The notes beneath the pieces were generated by a model. The model did no database searches, was not told the DNA's origin, and saw only the letters and a program-made list of their open reading frames with translations. DNA of 64,000 nt, from the NCBI GenBank assembly GCA_046329235.1, contig JAXLVA010000001.1, positions 186,001 to 250,000 of the forward strand, read 5' to 3'. This stretch comes from JALONH01 sp046329235. GTDB taxonomy: Bacteria > Bacteroidota > Bacteroidia > Cytophagales > Cytophagaceae. The translations under genes were made by a program, and so were the position numbers. This document shows, piece after piece, positions 1-9,312 of the stretch. Numbering within the stretch: the stretch's first letter is position 1; the number at the start of each line of letters is the position of its first letter.

Positions 1-678
1 AGTGATATCAACAGCACTGAAGCGGATAAAATTGCTCAAGCAAAAAGTAAGTTTATTGATACGATTGAAAAAGTAAAAGTATCCAATCCTTCATTGACCT
101 ACGAATTTATATGGGAGCAGGGAATGCCCGTTGAAACTATTGTGCAAACTGCTCAACAATTAAAGGTGGATGTAATACTAATGCTGAGTTCAGGTAAAGA
201 TAGACCGTCTTATCAGGGGATTCACATTCAAAGTGCTACACAGTCTGTAATAGAGAAGTCGACAGTCCCTGTGTGGGTATATACGCTTAAATCTTCATTT
301 TCTCCAATTAAAGAAATAGTAGTAGCAATAGATATCTTTAAATATGACAAAGAGAAAATTAAGCAAGCAATTTCTCTATTGTCTCCATTTAATGTTAAAA
401 TTGATTTTCTTTATATATCCGGTGTTCTAGGAGTTATACAACAAGAAAAGGCGAAAGAAGTAGAAACAGAAATAAAGTCCATCTATTCAAACGCTTCATT
501 AGTTTTATTAGAAGGAGAAGATGTAAATACTGTCTTGGAAGACTATTGTATTTCTAAAGAAATAGACATCGTAGTGTTAATTAAACTTAAGAAAACATTA
601 ATCGAAAAATTGTTTAGTGGTTCATTCACCCATCAAATATCCTATCAATCTACATTCCCTGTTTTAGTATTGAAGTAA
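1..678 (+). CDS. Universal stress protein, 5' end cut by window
   Basis: The frame is open from base 1, so the gene begins before the window; an in-frame TTG at 94 is not a credible start because coding continues upstream (residues SDINSTEADK at the edge). The visible 225 residues contain the end of one UspA-type domain (hydrophobic VDVILMLSSG strand, then a helix ending in STVPVWVY) and a second, degenerate one ending FPVLVLK. Tandem UspA proteins of about 280 residues are usual in Bacteroidota. The second half lacks an obvious G-2x-G-9x-G(S/T) ATP loop, so nucleotide binding is doubtful. The stop lies one base before the next start, so it is probably cotranscribed with the CHAT gene. The exact role is unknown; family members respond to stress. 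Confidence 0.8.
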   Translation, partial: SDINSTEADKIAQAKSKFIDTIEKVKVSNPSLTYEFIWEQGMPVETIVQTAQQLKVDVILMLSSGKDRPSYQGIHIQSATQSVIEKSTVPVWVYTLKSSFSPIKEIVVAIDIFKYDKEKIKQAISLLSPFNVKIDFLYISGVLGVIQQEKAKEVETEIKSIYSNASLVLLEGEDVNTVLEDYCISKEIDIVVLIKLKKTLIEKLFSGSFTHQISYQSTFPVLVLK

Positions 679-679
679 T

Positions 680-3600
680 ATGAAAAGCGTATTTTTAACA
701 TTAGTCTTTATTTGCTCCACCTTTATCGGTTGGGCTCAACCGGATATAGAAAAAGTAGATAAAGAACTGGAAGATTTATGGTATCAAGGAGAATTTAATA
801 AAGCTCTTAAGCTTTCTCTAAGTAACAAGAATTATGTCGAGAAAAAATACGGCTCTAAATCTATTCAGTATGCTAATGCATTAAAAGGAGTAGCAGGATC
901 TTATTATTATTTATTTGATTGTAACAATGCCTTTTTATATATAAATCAATCTATTACAGTATCAGTCTCATGCTGTAAGAATACGAAGGATTATGCCGAT
1001 ATTCTTCATACCAAAGGTTATATATTTTTACAATGTAATGATCCGGTATCTGCGTTAGAATTTTTTGAGAGTAGTTTAAAAGTTTTAGTAGATAATAATA
1101 TTAATGAAGAGTTAACTCTAGGGGCCTATTATTCTGATTTAGGATACTTATGTGTTCAACTGGGTGAAATGAAAAAAGCAGAAGCTTATTATAATAAGTC
1201 TTACAGTTATTTAAAAAATCACCCGAATGAATATCAGTACCCATACTTATTAAATAATATGGGGGACTACTACCATTGGTTGTCGAATTTTAATAAAGCT
1301 AAGTACTATTATGAAGAATCTTTAAAGATAACTGAAGCACAGATAGGTAAGGATAATCAAGATTATGCTAATGTGTTAAGTAATATAGGTAATCTTTATT
1401 TTGACTTTGGATTTATTGATAAATCAGCAAAGTACATTTATGCATCTACGGATATTTATAAAAAACTATATGGAGAAAATAGTTTGGAGTATGCGGAGAG
1501 TATAAATGATATAGCCTTATTGAAAGAATATGATGGAGATTTTGCTACTGCTGAAAAATTATTAATGCAAGCATTATCCATTAAAGCATCAATTATAGGA
1601 AAGAATGCAGAGTCCTATTGGACTTCTTATAATAATTTAGGTTTATTATATGGAAAACTAGGTAATAAATCTAAAACGTTAGAAGTATTTGAACAGTTAA
1701 TTTTACTTATTCCGGAAAGTAAAAAAGGTCGTTTCCCTTCATACGGAAACTATTTGAACTCATTAGCATATGCTTACTTTGAATTAGGAAGAGATCCTGA
1801 ATCAGAGGCTGTGTTTAAAAAAGCTTTGGATTTTTATGAACAATATTATGGTAAAGGCGCAGATTACTCTCGTGTGTTAAATAATTTGGGTTTATTATAT
1901 TTTGAAAAGAAACAATATAAAAAGTGTGAAGAGAGTTATTTGCAATCTGTGCAAATCTTAAAACAAGATTCTGTATATAATGCATTAGAGTTGGCAATTA
2001 CTTATAACAACTTGGGGGAACTTTATTCGTTTCGAGGGGACTATAAACAAGCGGAAAGCTATTTGAATAAAGCTACATCCTTGATGAAAACAGAGTATAG
2101 TGTGTATCATCCGTATGTATGGACTATTGAAACAAATGTTATATTGTTGGAATATAGAAGAGGCAATGCTTATAATGCAATCAAAAAAAGTAGAGATTTT
2201 AATCAGTATACTTTAAGTATTTTATATAAAAGCATTAGTTTTTTAAGTCATACGGAACAATTGAAATATTATAACAAGCTATCTGACTTCTTTGACTTCT
2301 ATAATGCGATGTGTGTTAGTTTGATTAATAAATATCCGGAATTAGCTACGGATATGTGGAATGCATCCATTGCAACAAAATCTATTATTACGGACTATAA
2401 TAAGAAAATGAAAGAGTCTATTCTTAAGAGTAATAATGCCAAACTAATTCAAGTATATCACGATTGGGAGTCAACGGTACAGCAGCTTTCTACTTATTAT
2501 AATTTCTCCAAAGCGCAATTACTAGAGAAAAATATCAAACTTGATTCTGTGGAACAGCGTGTTCTATCGCTTGAAAAAGAATTGTCGTTAGGTTCTGAAG
2601 ATTTTGATATTCTAAAGAAAATACCAACTATACAGTGGAAAGATATTCAGCGTAAGTTGGGAATGAATGATGCGGCTGTCGAAATTATCAGAGTCCAAAA
2701 TTTTAATAATACATGGGAGGATTCAATTACGTACATCGCTCTTTATGCTACTAAAGAGACATCTACTACTCCTGGGTATGTTATAATGAAGAATGGCAAA
2801 AATCTAGAAACAAAACAATATAAAGGATATTTGAATGCTATTAAGTTTAACAAACCATTAACAAATTATTACAATGTTTTTTGGAAGGATATTGAAGATA
2901 AAATTGCTACTAAAACAAATGTGTATGTATCCTTGTCCGGTGTTTATAATAAAATAAACATTGCCACTTTAAGAGATCAACAAGATAAATTTGTCATTCA
3001 AAAGAAGAATATTCAAGTAGTTCCAATCTATCGTAATTTTATATATACTTCCAATAAAAAGTATTCAGATAATTCTATTGTACTATTTGGTAAGCCTGAT
3101 TACAGTGCACAAGTTAATGTAGTACTAAAAGATACCAATTCGGTGAATTATAATTCTCAAGAAGCTTTAAGGGAAGTAAAATTAGGATACCAACTAAACG
3201 AACTTCCAGGTACTTTGGTAGAAGTCAATGAGGTTAGTAGTATTTTTGATACGCAACATTGGATTTATAAAAAGTATATAGGGGTAGATGCTAATGAGTT
3301 GAATTTAAAACAAATTAAAAATCCTCGATTCTTACACATTGCTACACATGGTTATTTTTCTAAAGGAGATGATTTAAAAGATACATCTACAGTGATTAAT
3401 ACGAAGTATGAAGATAATCCTATGTTGCGTTCCGGATTATTATTAGCCGGTGCTGATTATACGTTAAGCCACGTGGTTGATACGGATAATTACGATGATG
3501 GAATATTTACGGCTTATGAGGCTATGTCTTTAAATCTGTCTAGTACGGAATTAGTGGTACTTTCAGCATGTGAGACTGGTTTGGGAGATGATGCGTACGG

Positions 3601-3832
3601 TGAAGGTGTATTTGGTTTGCAGAAGGCTTTTATCATTGCGGGGGCTAAATATATGTTGATGAGCTTGTGGAAGGTAGATGATGAAGCAACCCAAAAATTT
3701 ATGGTGCTGTTTTATGATTTTTATATCAAAACCAATTCAATTCCGGATTCATATAAAATGGCACAACTTGAATTAATGAAAACCCATCCGAATCCAAGTC
3801 ATTGGGGAGCATTTGTTCTAATTACACAGTAA
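680..3832 (+). CDS. TPR-CHAT domain protein, secreted caspase-like protease
   Basis: The 1050-residue product begins with a signal peptide (MKSVFLTLVF...GWAQ). Residues about 20 to 520 are repeated TPR units with A/N-x-x-Y-x-x-LG-Y/L patterns, and a helical linker follows. The C-terminal third is a CHAT domain (caspase HetF associated with TPRs). The catalytic pair is visible: His890 in HIATHGYF and Cys964 in LSACETGLG, followed by the typical GVFGLQKAFIIAGA and SLWKVDDEAT segments and the ending WGAFVLI. The protease domain therefore looks intact. It lies one base after the stress-protein stop and one base before bioF, so it sits inside an operon. Substrate unknown; the TPR region probably binds partners in the periplasm. 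Confidence 0.92.
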   Translation: MKSVFLTLVFICSTFIGWAQPDIEKVDKELEDLWYQGEFNKALKLSLSNKNYVEKKYGSKSIQYANALKGVAGSYYYLFDCNNAFLYINQSITVSVSCCKNTKDYADILHTKGYIFLQCNDPVSALEFFESSLKVLVDNNINEELTLGAYYSDLGYLCVQLGEMKKAEAYYNKSYSYLKNHPNEYQYPYLLNNMGDYYHWLSNFNKAKYYYEESLKITEAQIGKDNQDYANVLSNIGNLYFDFGFIDKSAKYIYASTDIYKKLYGENSLEYAESINDIALLKEYDGDFATAEKLLMQALSIKASIIGKNAESYWTSYNNLGLLYGKLGNKSKTLEVFEQLILLIPESKKGRFPSYGNYLNSLAYAYFELGRDPESEAVFKKALDFYEQYYGKGADYSRVLNNLGLLYFEKKQYKKCEESYLQSVQILKQDSVYNALELAITYNNLGELYSFRGDYKQAESYLNKATSLMKTEYSVYHPYVWTIETNVILLEYRRGNAYNAIKKSRDFNQYTLSILYKSISFLSHTEQLKYYNKLSDFFDFYNAMCVSLINKYPELATDMWNASIATKSIITDYNKKMKESILKSNNAKLIQVYHDWESTVQQLSTYYNFSKAQLLEKNIKLDSVEQRVLSLEKELSLGSEDFDILKKIPTIQWKDIQRKLGMNDAAVEIIRVQNFNNTWEDSITYIALYATKETSTTPGYVIMKNGKNLETKQYKGYLNAIKFNKPLTNYYNVFWKDIEDKIATKTNVYVSLSGVYNKINIATLRDQQDKFVIQKKNIQVVPIYRNFIYTSNKKYSDNSIVLFGKPDYSAQVNVVLKDTNSVNYNSQEALREVKLGYQLNELPGTLVEVNEVSSIFDTQHWIYKKYIGVDANELNLKQIKNPRFLHIATHGYFSKGDDLKDTSTVINTKYEDNPMLRSGLLLAGADYTLSHVVDTDNYDDGIFTAYEAMSLNLSSTELVVLSACETGLGDDAYGEGVFGLQKAFIIAGAKYMLMSLWKVDDEATQKFMVLFYDFYIKTNSIPDSYKMAQLELMKTHPNPSHWGAFVLITQ

Positions 3833-3833
3833 T

Positions 3834-4949
3834 ATGAAGTTTATTGACGAGCGACTACAAAGCCGAATTAATGAAAATGCTTTACGAAAATTATCTACGG
3901 ATAGGATAGGGGAAGATTTTTTTTCTAACGACTATTTAGGCATTGCTCAAACTTCTCAAATTCATCATGCCATTATAAATGATGAGTTGTATCTATCGTT
4001 TCCTAATATAAATGGAGCTACAGGTTCAAGGTTACTTTCCGGTAATGCTTCGTATATTGAACAAATTGAAGAGTTCTGTGCACAGTTCTTCCAAGCTGAA
4101 TCTGCTTTGATTTACTCGAATGGTTATGCAGCCAATGTTGGATTATTATCTTCTATTGCTTTGAAAGGTGATACGATCATTTATGATGAATATAGTCATG
4201 CGAGTATTAAAGATGGAGCGCGTTTATCTTTAGCTAACAGATATTCATTTTTTCATAATGATGTAGAGTCTCTAGAGAAGAAACTTAAAATTGCTGAAGG
4301 TAATGTCTTTGTCGTAATCGAATCTATTTATTCAATGGATGGAGATAGTGCTCCTCTAGAACAAATAGTTCCATTGTGTAAAAAATATAATGCTATCATT
4401 ATTGTTGATGAAGCTCATAGTACCGGAGTGAAAGGGGAATATGGGGAAGGTTTAGTTATTGAGAGTGGTTGGAAAAAGGATGTAGATATTAGAGTACATA
4501 CATTTGGGAAGGCTGTGGGTGTACATGGTGCTTGTATTGTAGGGCAGAAATCGTTAAGGGAATATTTAATTAATTTTTCACGATCATTTATTTATTCCAC
4601 AGCTATGTCACCATATGGATATTTTGCCATAAAGCATGCTTTAATGTTTTTGAAACAACATTCTGAGTTGAAGGATGTTTTGAGTGAGAATATAAAGTTG
4701 TTACGTAGTTATTTAATAACTCAACCGAATTATATAGAAAGTAGCAGTCCAATTCAAGTAATTAAATATCCGGGGAATGATCGAGTGAAGTCGATTTGTA
4801 AATTATTGTCCGAAAAGGGTTTTGATATTCGTCCGATACTTTCGCCAACCGTGAAAAAAGGAGAAGAGCGCATTCGTTGTTGTGTTCATACATTTAATAA
4901 AGAATCCTCTATCAAATTATTAGGAGAAACACTAATTTCGCTGAAATGA
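3834..4949 (+). CDS. bioF: 8-amino-7-oxononanoate synthase (biotin synthesis)
   Basis: A PLP-dependent alpha-oxoamine synthase of 371 residues. It condenses pimeloyl-ACP/CoA with alanine to give 8-amino-7-oxononanoate. The fold-type I landmarks are present: SNDYLG near residue 31, YSNGYAAN near 94, VDEAHSTG (Asp192) and the PLP lysine Lys226 in HTFGKAVGVHG. It is slightly shorter than the usual 380 to 390. ATG follows the CHAT stop by one base, and the 3' end overlaps bioD by four bases (ATGA), so bioF-bioD-bioA are translationally coupled. KBL and serine palmitoyltransferase are related, but the bio neighbours settle the assignment. Confidence 0.93.
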   Translation: MKFIDERLQSRINENALRKLSTDRIGEDFFSNDYLGIAQTSQIHHAIINDELYLSFPNINGATGSRLLSGNASYIEQIEEFCAQFFQAESALIYSNGYAANVGLLSSIALKGDTIIYDEYSHASIKDGARLSLANRYSFFHNDVESLEKKLKIAEGNVFVVIESIYSMDGDSAPLEQIVPLCKKYNAIIIVDEAHSTGVKGEYGEGLVIESGWKKDVDIRVHTFGKAVGVHGACIVGQKSLREYLINFSRSFIYSTAMSPYGYFAIKHALMFLKQHSELKDVLSENIKLLRSYLITQPNYIESSSPIQVIKYPGNDRVKSICKLLSEKGFDIRPILSPTVKKGEERIRCCVHTFNKESSIKLLGETLISLK

Positions 4950-5569
4950 AAAAGTATTTTGTAACAGCCATTTCAACAGATTCAGGCAAAACATTAGTTA
5001 GTGCTATATTGGTGAATGCCTTACAAGCGGATTATTGGAAGCCGGTTCAAAGTGGTGCTGCTACAAAAGATTCTGATGCTGTAAAAAAACTAGTGTATTC
5101 CGGCAATCCTGTTTTTCATCCTGAAACATATTGCTTAGAAGCTCCTCTTTCTCCGCATGCAGCAGCAGCCCTAGAAGGTGTTACTATCGATTTGAATAAA
5201 ATTAAACTTCCTGATACAGAAGGTCACCCATTAGTTATTGAAGGTGCCGGAGGAATCATGGTGCCTTTAAATAATCATGATTTGGTTTTAGACTTAATTA
5301 AGAACCTAGATGTAGAAGTAGTCTTAGTTTCCAATCATTATTTAGGAAGCATTAATCATACTTTACTTACTGCTGAAGTATTAAAACAGCATCAAATTAA
5401 AGTTAAAGGAATTATTTTTAATGGAGAACCTAATCCGGCTACAGAATCTATCATACTTGAAAAGACAGGATATGTATGTTTGTTACGCATCCCTAAATTG
5501 GCTGAAGTAACACCGGAAATAGTTTATCAATATAGTGTACGATTATTTGATCATTGGAATGACGATTAG
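4946..5569 (+). CDS. bioD: Dethiobiotin synthetase
   Basis: A 207-residue ATP-dependent carboxylase that closes the ureido ring of 7,8-diaminopelargonate. The P-loop reads STDSGKT (about residues 10 to 16), a variant of the common GTDTxVGKT. The second substrate motif KPVQSG and the IEGAGGIMVPL segment are typical. It overlaps bioF upstream by four bases and bioA downstream by eleven. No missing domain is seen; the length is close to the family norm of 210 to 230. Confidence 0.93.
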   Translation: MKKYFVTAISTDSGKTLVSAILVNALQADYWKPVQSGAATKDSDAVKKLVYSGNPVFHPETYCLEAPLSPHAAAALEGVTIDLNKIKLPDTEGHPLVIEGAGGIMVPLNNHDLVLDLIKNLDVEVVLVSNHYLGSINHTLLTAEVLKQHQIKVKGIIFNGEPNPATESIILEKTGYVCLLRIPKLAEVTPEIVYQYSVRLFDHWNDD

Positions 5570-6845
5570 TGAATTAGATAAAGAATATTTATGGCACCCT
5601 TATACCCCTTTAGATGGACAATTATTCCCTGAAGTAGTAAAGGCGGAAGGTAGTTATCTGTATTTAGCGGATGGTACTAAACTACTAGATGGTATCTCCT
5701 CTTGGTGGGTGAGTGTACACGGACATGCACATCCTGTATTAGTAAAGGCTCTTGCATCCCAAGCATCCCAATTAGATCATACGTTATTTGCAGGTTTTAC
5801 ACACAAGCCGGCTGTAGAAGTAGCTGAAAAACTTCTTTCTTTACTTGGTAGTAATCAAAAGAAGATTTTTTATTCGGATAATGGGAGTACGGCTGTAGAA
5901 GTAGCATTAAAGTGGGCTTTACAGTATCATAAAAATAATAATCGTACTCGAAGTAAATTTATAGCGTGGGATGGAGCTTTTCATGGCGACACCTTTGGTG
6001 CTATGTCTGTAAGTGGAAAGAGTATTTTTACTTTTCCGTATAATGAAGTATTGTGCTCTGTAGATTATTTACCCTTCCCTGATTCAACAACAAGTGAAGA
6101 AGAGGTAATTGAACGTTTTACTAATCTTTGTTCAAGTAAAGAGTATGCTGCATTTATATTTGAACCATTGGTTCAAGGAACTGCCGGGATGCGTATGTAT
6201 AGTCCGCAGTTATTAGATCGCTTAATGAAAATTGCGCATCAATATGATGTGATTTGTATTGATGATGAGGTAATGACCGGCTTTGGTAGAACAGGGACTA
6301 TGTTTGCTAAAGATCAATGCGAAATAGAACCTGATATTATATGTATATCTAAAGCAGTCACAGGTGGAATTTTACCTATAGGCATTACTACATGTACTCA
6401 AAAAATAGTAGATGCATTTTTAAATCAACCATTAGAAAAAGCTTTTTTTCATGGACATACCTATACAGCTAATCCTATCATATGTAAGGTTACTTCAGCA
6501 AATTTAGATTTGATTAAAGAAAAATCATTTTTAGAAAGAATAAATCAAATAGCTCAATCTCATAAAGATTTTATTAATGGGTTGTCTAGTGAAATAAAAA
6601 GTAAAGTGTTAGATATAAGTTCATTAGGCATATTATTGAGGGTTGAATTTCCGGTTCAGGATAGAGGCTATGCAAGTAAACGACGAAAATTTTTATATGA
6701 TTTTTTTATTCAAAAAGGCGTGTTATTGAGACCATTAGGAAATGTGGTATACTTTATGCCACCTCTTTCATTTAGTACAGAGGAAATAAAACATGTGTAT
6801 GATTCTATGCTTCAATGTATAGTAGAAATCCAAAATTTAGAATAA
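5559..6845 (+). CDS. bioA: Adenosylmethionine-8-amino-7-oxononanoate aminotransferase
   Basis: A class III aminotransferase of 428 residues, using SAM as amino donor to make 7,8-diaminopelargonate. Visible motifs are WHPYTP at the N-terminus (residues 12 to 17), SSWWVSVHGHAHP, IDDEVMTGFGRTG and the PLP lysine Lys265 in CISKAVTGG. An in-frame ATG at 5535 would extend the protein by eight residues, but MTISELDKEYLWHPYTP at 5559 fits the family start better and leaves an 11-base overlap with bioD. bioB and bioC are not in this window, so the pathway is only partly encoded here. Confidence 0.93.
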   Translation: MTISELDKEYLWHPYTPLDGQLFPEVVKAEGSYLYLADGTKLLDGISSWWVSVHGHAHPVLVKALASQASQLDHTLFAGFTHKPAVEVAEKLLSLLGSNQKKIFYSDNGSTAVEVALKWALQYHKNNNRTRSKFIAWDGAFHGDTFGAMSVSGKSIFTFPYNEVLCSVDYLPFPDSTTSEEEVIERFTNLCSSKEYAAFIFEPLVQGTAGMRMYSPQLLDRLMKIAHQYDVICIDDEVMTGFGRTGTMFAKDQCEIEPDIICISKAVTGGILPIGITTCTQKIVDAFLNQPLEKAFFHGHTYTANPIICKVTSANLDLIKEKSFLERINQIAQSHKDFINGLSSEIKSKVLDISSLGILLRVEFPVQDRGYASKRRKFLYDFFIQKGVLLRPLGNVVYFMPPLSFSTEEIKHVYDSMLQCIVEIQNLE

Positions 6846-6897
6846 CTTTAACAATCTATCACCGTACCCCAAAGTATAATTAATAGTAGTATTTATA

Positions 6898-8469
6898 ATG
6901 AGTAGATTCAGTTTTATATGTCTTTGTTTTCTTATCCACTGGATAGCTAAAGCACAGGTGTTACAATCGAATCAGGATTTTTCCTACACCGCATTAGCGT
7001 TAGAAACCAACGCTCGTCAAGATGCTATATTGATTAACAATAAAGATTATATTGTTTTTTCTAAAGTAAAAGGCTCCTATCTGACTCCAACATCGGATTA
7101 TTTGCTTGAAAAGTATGATTTATCAATGCAGAAATTATTTTCCATTCCGATTACATTGAGTGCAGATGAAGATTTTAAGTTTTTAAAAAATTATAAAGAT
7201 CAAGTATATTTATTTATTGAAGTACATGCTATCACTACCAAACATAGTGAGTTGAAAGTGTTGAAATATAATTTGGCAGATGGGAGTTTTATAGAATCTA
7301 AATTATTAATGGAAGCTACTATCCAAGATTGGATGACAGTATCCGGTAAAGGGGCTTCCAAGGAAAGTTTTGAAAATGCTATTTCTTCTGCTGTATCTAA
7401 AAATTTTAATACACCAATAGAGTATCAATATCAAGTAGAATTCTCGCCTGATGGAAAGTCTTTTATCACCTATCGATATGATTATAGCCAAAGAACTTTA
7501 TCAGCTCCCTTTGCCATATATAATATGGACTTGTCTTCCGGTTTAAGTGGTGTAACTCCTATTGATAATTACTTTATCAACCAAGGATTGTACATTAATA
7601 ACAAACAAGAGATATTTATTTTTAACACAGAGAGGTCAGGTAGAATTGCATTGATCAAATACGACCCAATTAATAAGGATAATATTTTCTTGGATATTCA
7701 ATCGGGAACATCTAAAAGAGAAAGCTTTTCACTGCAATTTTTAAATGATGATGCTATTTATATCGCAGCATTGATTACTATGGGGAAAAAGGCGACCGGA
7801 GTACTATATGCTAAATTTAATTTTAAAGATGTATTGATTGAAAAGTTGAATATTCAAGAAATATCAGATGGTCTTAAACAGACTGCAGCAACCTTGAGAC
7901 AAAACAATAAGATCAGTGGTCAAGAAGATTGGATGAATTATCATATTACCGATTTCCAGGTAAATCAATATGAAAAAATAATTTTTGTATTGGAAAAAAG
8001 ATATTTGGAGTATACCGAAATACAATACGATCCCAATGCTGTGAATGATGTAAAAAATTGGGGAGAGAAAATAGGGAAAGTGAAAGTCGAGAGCATTGTA
8101 GCCTTATCTGTTAATAATGAAGATAAGATACTTTGGGAGAATTATATTTTAAAGAATCAAGTAATGGATATTACTGCCGGCGTAAATACATCCTCTTATA
8201 AATTCCATATTACAGTAGATGGGAAAGTTCGATTCCTTTACGCTTATTCTAATTTAAGTACAGGTGTAATGTCTAATGTTCGTTTTTTAGAATGGAATGA
8301 ATTAACAGGATTTAAAATTAGAGACACAGATTTACCTAGCGAAGAATCATTGACTATGTTGCGTAACTATTCTGTATGGTCAGATACGGAATTGATTTTG
8401 GTTGCTAAAAAGGGCTTATTAGGAAAGAAAAGTTCTTGTTATGTTTATTCTATTCAGAATAAAATATAA
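6898..8469 (+). CDS. Secreted protein of unknown function
   Basis: I do not recognise this 523-residue protein. It has a signal peptide (MSRFSFICLCFLIHWIAKAQ) and then a beta-rich sequence with repeated short strands of the type found in propeller-like or bacteroidal periplasmic proteins (for example VLKYNLADGSF, FHITVDGKVRFLYAY). No lipobox, no T9SS sorting domain and no catalytic motif are visible. It lies 52 bases after bioA and abuts the convergent enoyl-CoA hydratase gene by its stop codon. Export to the periplasm is inferred from the signal peptide. Confidence 0.75.
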   Translation: MSRFSFICLCFLIHWIAKAQVLQSNQDFSYTALALETNARQDAILINNKDYIVFSKVKGSYLTPTSDYLLEKYDLSMQKLFSIPITLSADEDFKFLKNYKDQVYLFIEVHAITTKHSELKVLKYNLADGSFIESKLLMEATIQDWMTVSGKGASKESFENAISSAVSKNFNTPIEYQYQVEFSPDGKSFITYRYDYSQRTLSAPFAIYNMDLSSGLSGVTPIDNYFINQGLYINNKQEIFIFNTERSGRIALIKYDPINKDNIFLDIQSGTSKRESFSLQFLNDDAIYIAALITMGKKATGVLYAKFNFKDVLIEKLNIQEISDGLKQTAATLRQNNKISGQEDWMNYHITDFQVNQYEKIIFVLEKRYLEYTEIQYDPNAVNDVKNWGEKIGKVKVESIVALSVNNEDKILWENYILKNQVMDITAGVNTSSYKFHITVDGKVRFLYAYSNLSTGVMSNVRFLEWNELTGFKIRDTDLPSEESLTMLRNYSVWSDTELILVAKKGLLGKKSSCYVYSIQNKI

Positions 8470-9249
8470 CTACCATTTGACAGTCTCTTTATTTAGAAAC
8501 GCGTGAATTCCTTTTTTACAATCTTCTGATGTGCGTGCTTTAGCATTCATCTGAGCAGCATATTCTAGAGCGGCATTTAAATCTTTGTCTTGTATAGAAG
8601 CTAGCATTTCTTTCGTCAAAGCCATACTAGATTCAGCATTATGAATGATGAGGTGTTGTGCATAATCATTTACTTTTTTCTCCAACTCTTCTTCAGAATC
8701 AACCAATTCTGTAATGAGTCCATATTTAACAGCTTCGGAAGCTTTAACCACATTTCCGCTTAGTAGCATTTCTCTAGCTTTGGCTTCACCTATTTTACGG
8801 ATTAAGAAGATCATGACGATGGCGGGAATGAACCCTATTCTGTTTTCGGTATATCCAAAATTAGCTTCGGGTATACTGAATGAAAAATCACAAACACTTA
8901 CTAAACCACAACCTCCCGCTAAAGCATGCCCGTGAACTTGTGCAATAACTACTTTGGGAAAGGTGTAAATGTATTTGTATAAATCCATCAAAAGAGTTGA
9001 GTCCTTTAAGTTTTCTTCGTAACTGTTTTGCTCGAGTTGTTTTAAATATTCTAAATCAGCTCCGGCACAAAAGGCATGTCCATTGGCCTTCAAAATAATT
9101 ACTTTAACATCAGTATCGTCTTTGAAATCAATAAATGCTTTCTTTAATTCTATCACGGTAGTTGCATTTAATGCGTTTCGTTTCTCCGGACGATTAAGAA
9201 TAATGTATCCAATTCGATCTCTTTTTTCAGTTAATATTTCTGATGCCAT
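8470..9249 (-). CDS. Enoyl-CoA hydratase/isomerase family protein
   Basis: A 259-residue crotonase-fold protein. The two oxyanion-hole segments are visible (AFCAGADLEYL and HGHALAGGCGLV), and the acidic residue region GYTENRIGFIPA resembles methylglutaconyl-CoA hydratase-type members. These act in leucine or fatty acid degradation, hydrating an enoyl-CoA. No acyl-CoA pathway neighbours are present, so the substrate cannot be fixed. It converges on the secreted protein gene with no gap and no visible terminator between them. Confidence 0.85.
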   Translation of the reverse strand: MASEILTEKRDRIGYIILNRPEKRNALNATTVIELKKAFIDFKDDTDVKVIILKANGHAFCAGADLEYLKQLEQNSYEENLKDSTLLMDLYKYIYTFPKVVIAQVHGHALAGGCGLVSVCDFSFSIPEANFGYTENRIGFIPAIVMIFLIRKIGEAKAREMLLSGNVVKASEAVKYGLITELVDSEEELEKKVNDYAQHLIIHNAESSMALTKEMLASIQDKDLNAALEYAAQMNAKARTSEDCKKGIHAFLNKETVKW

Positions 9250-9312
9250 AAAAAACTTGTTTACCCTAATTTAAATCTATTTATGAATAAATACTATGAG
9301 AAAAACACAATT

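Noticed and set aside
680..3832. CHAT-gasdermin defence pair
   Set aside because: No gasdermin-like or effector gene is adjacent; the neighbours are biotin genes and a stress protein.
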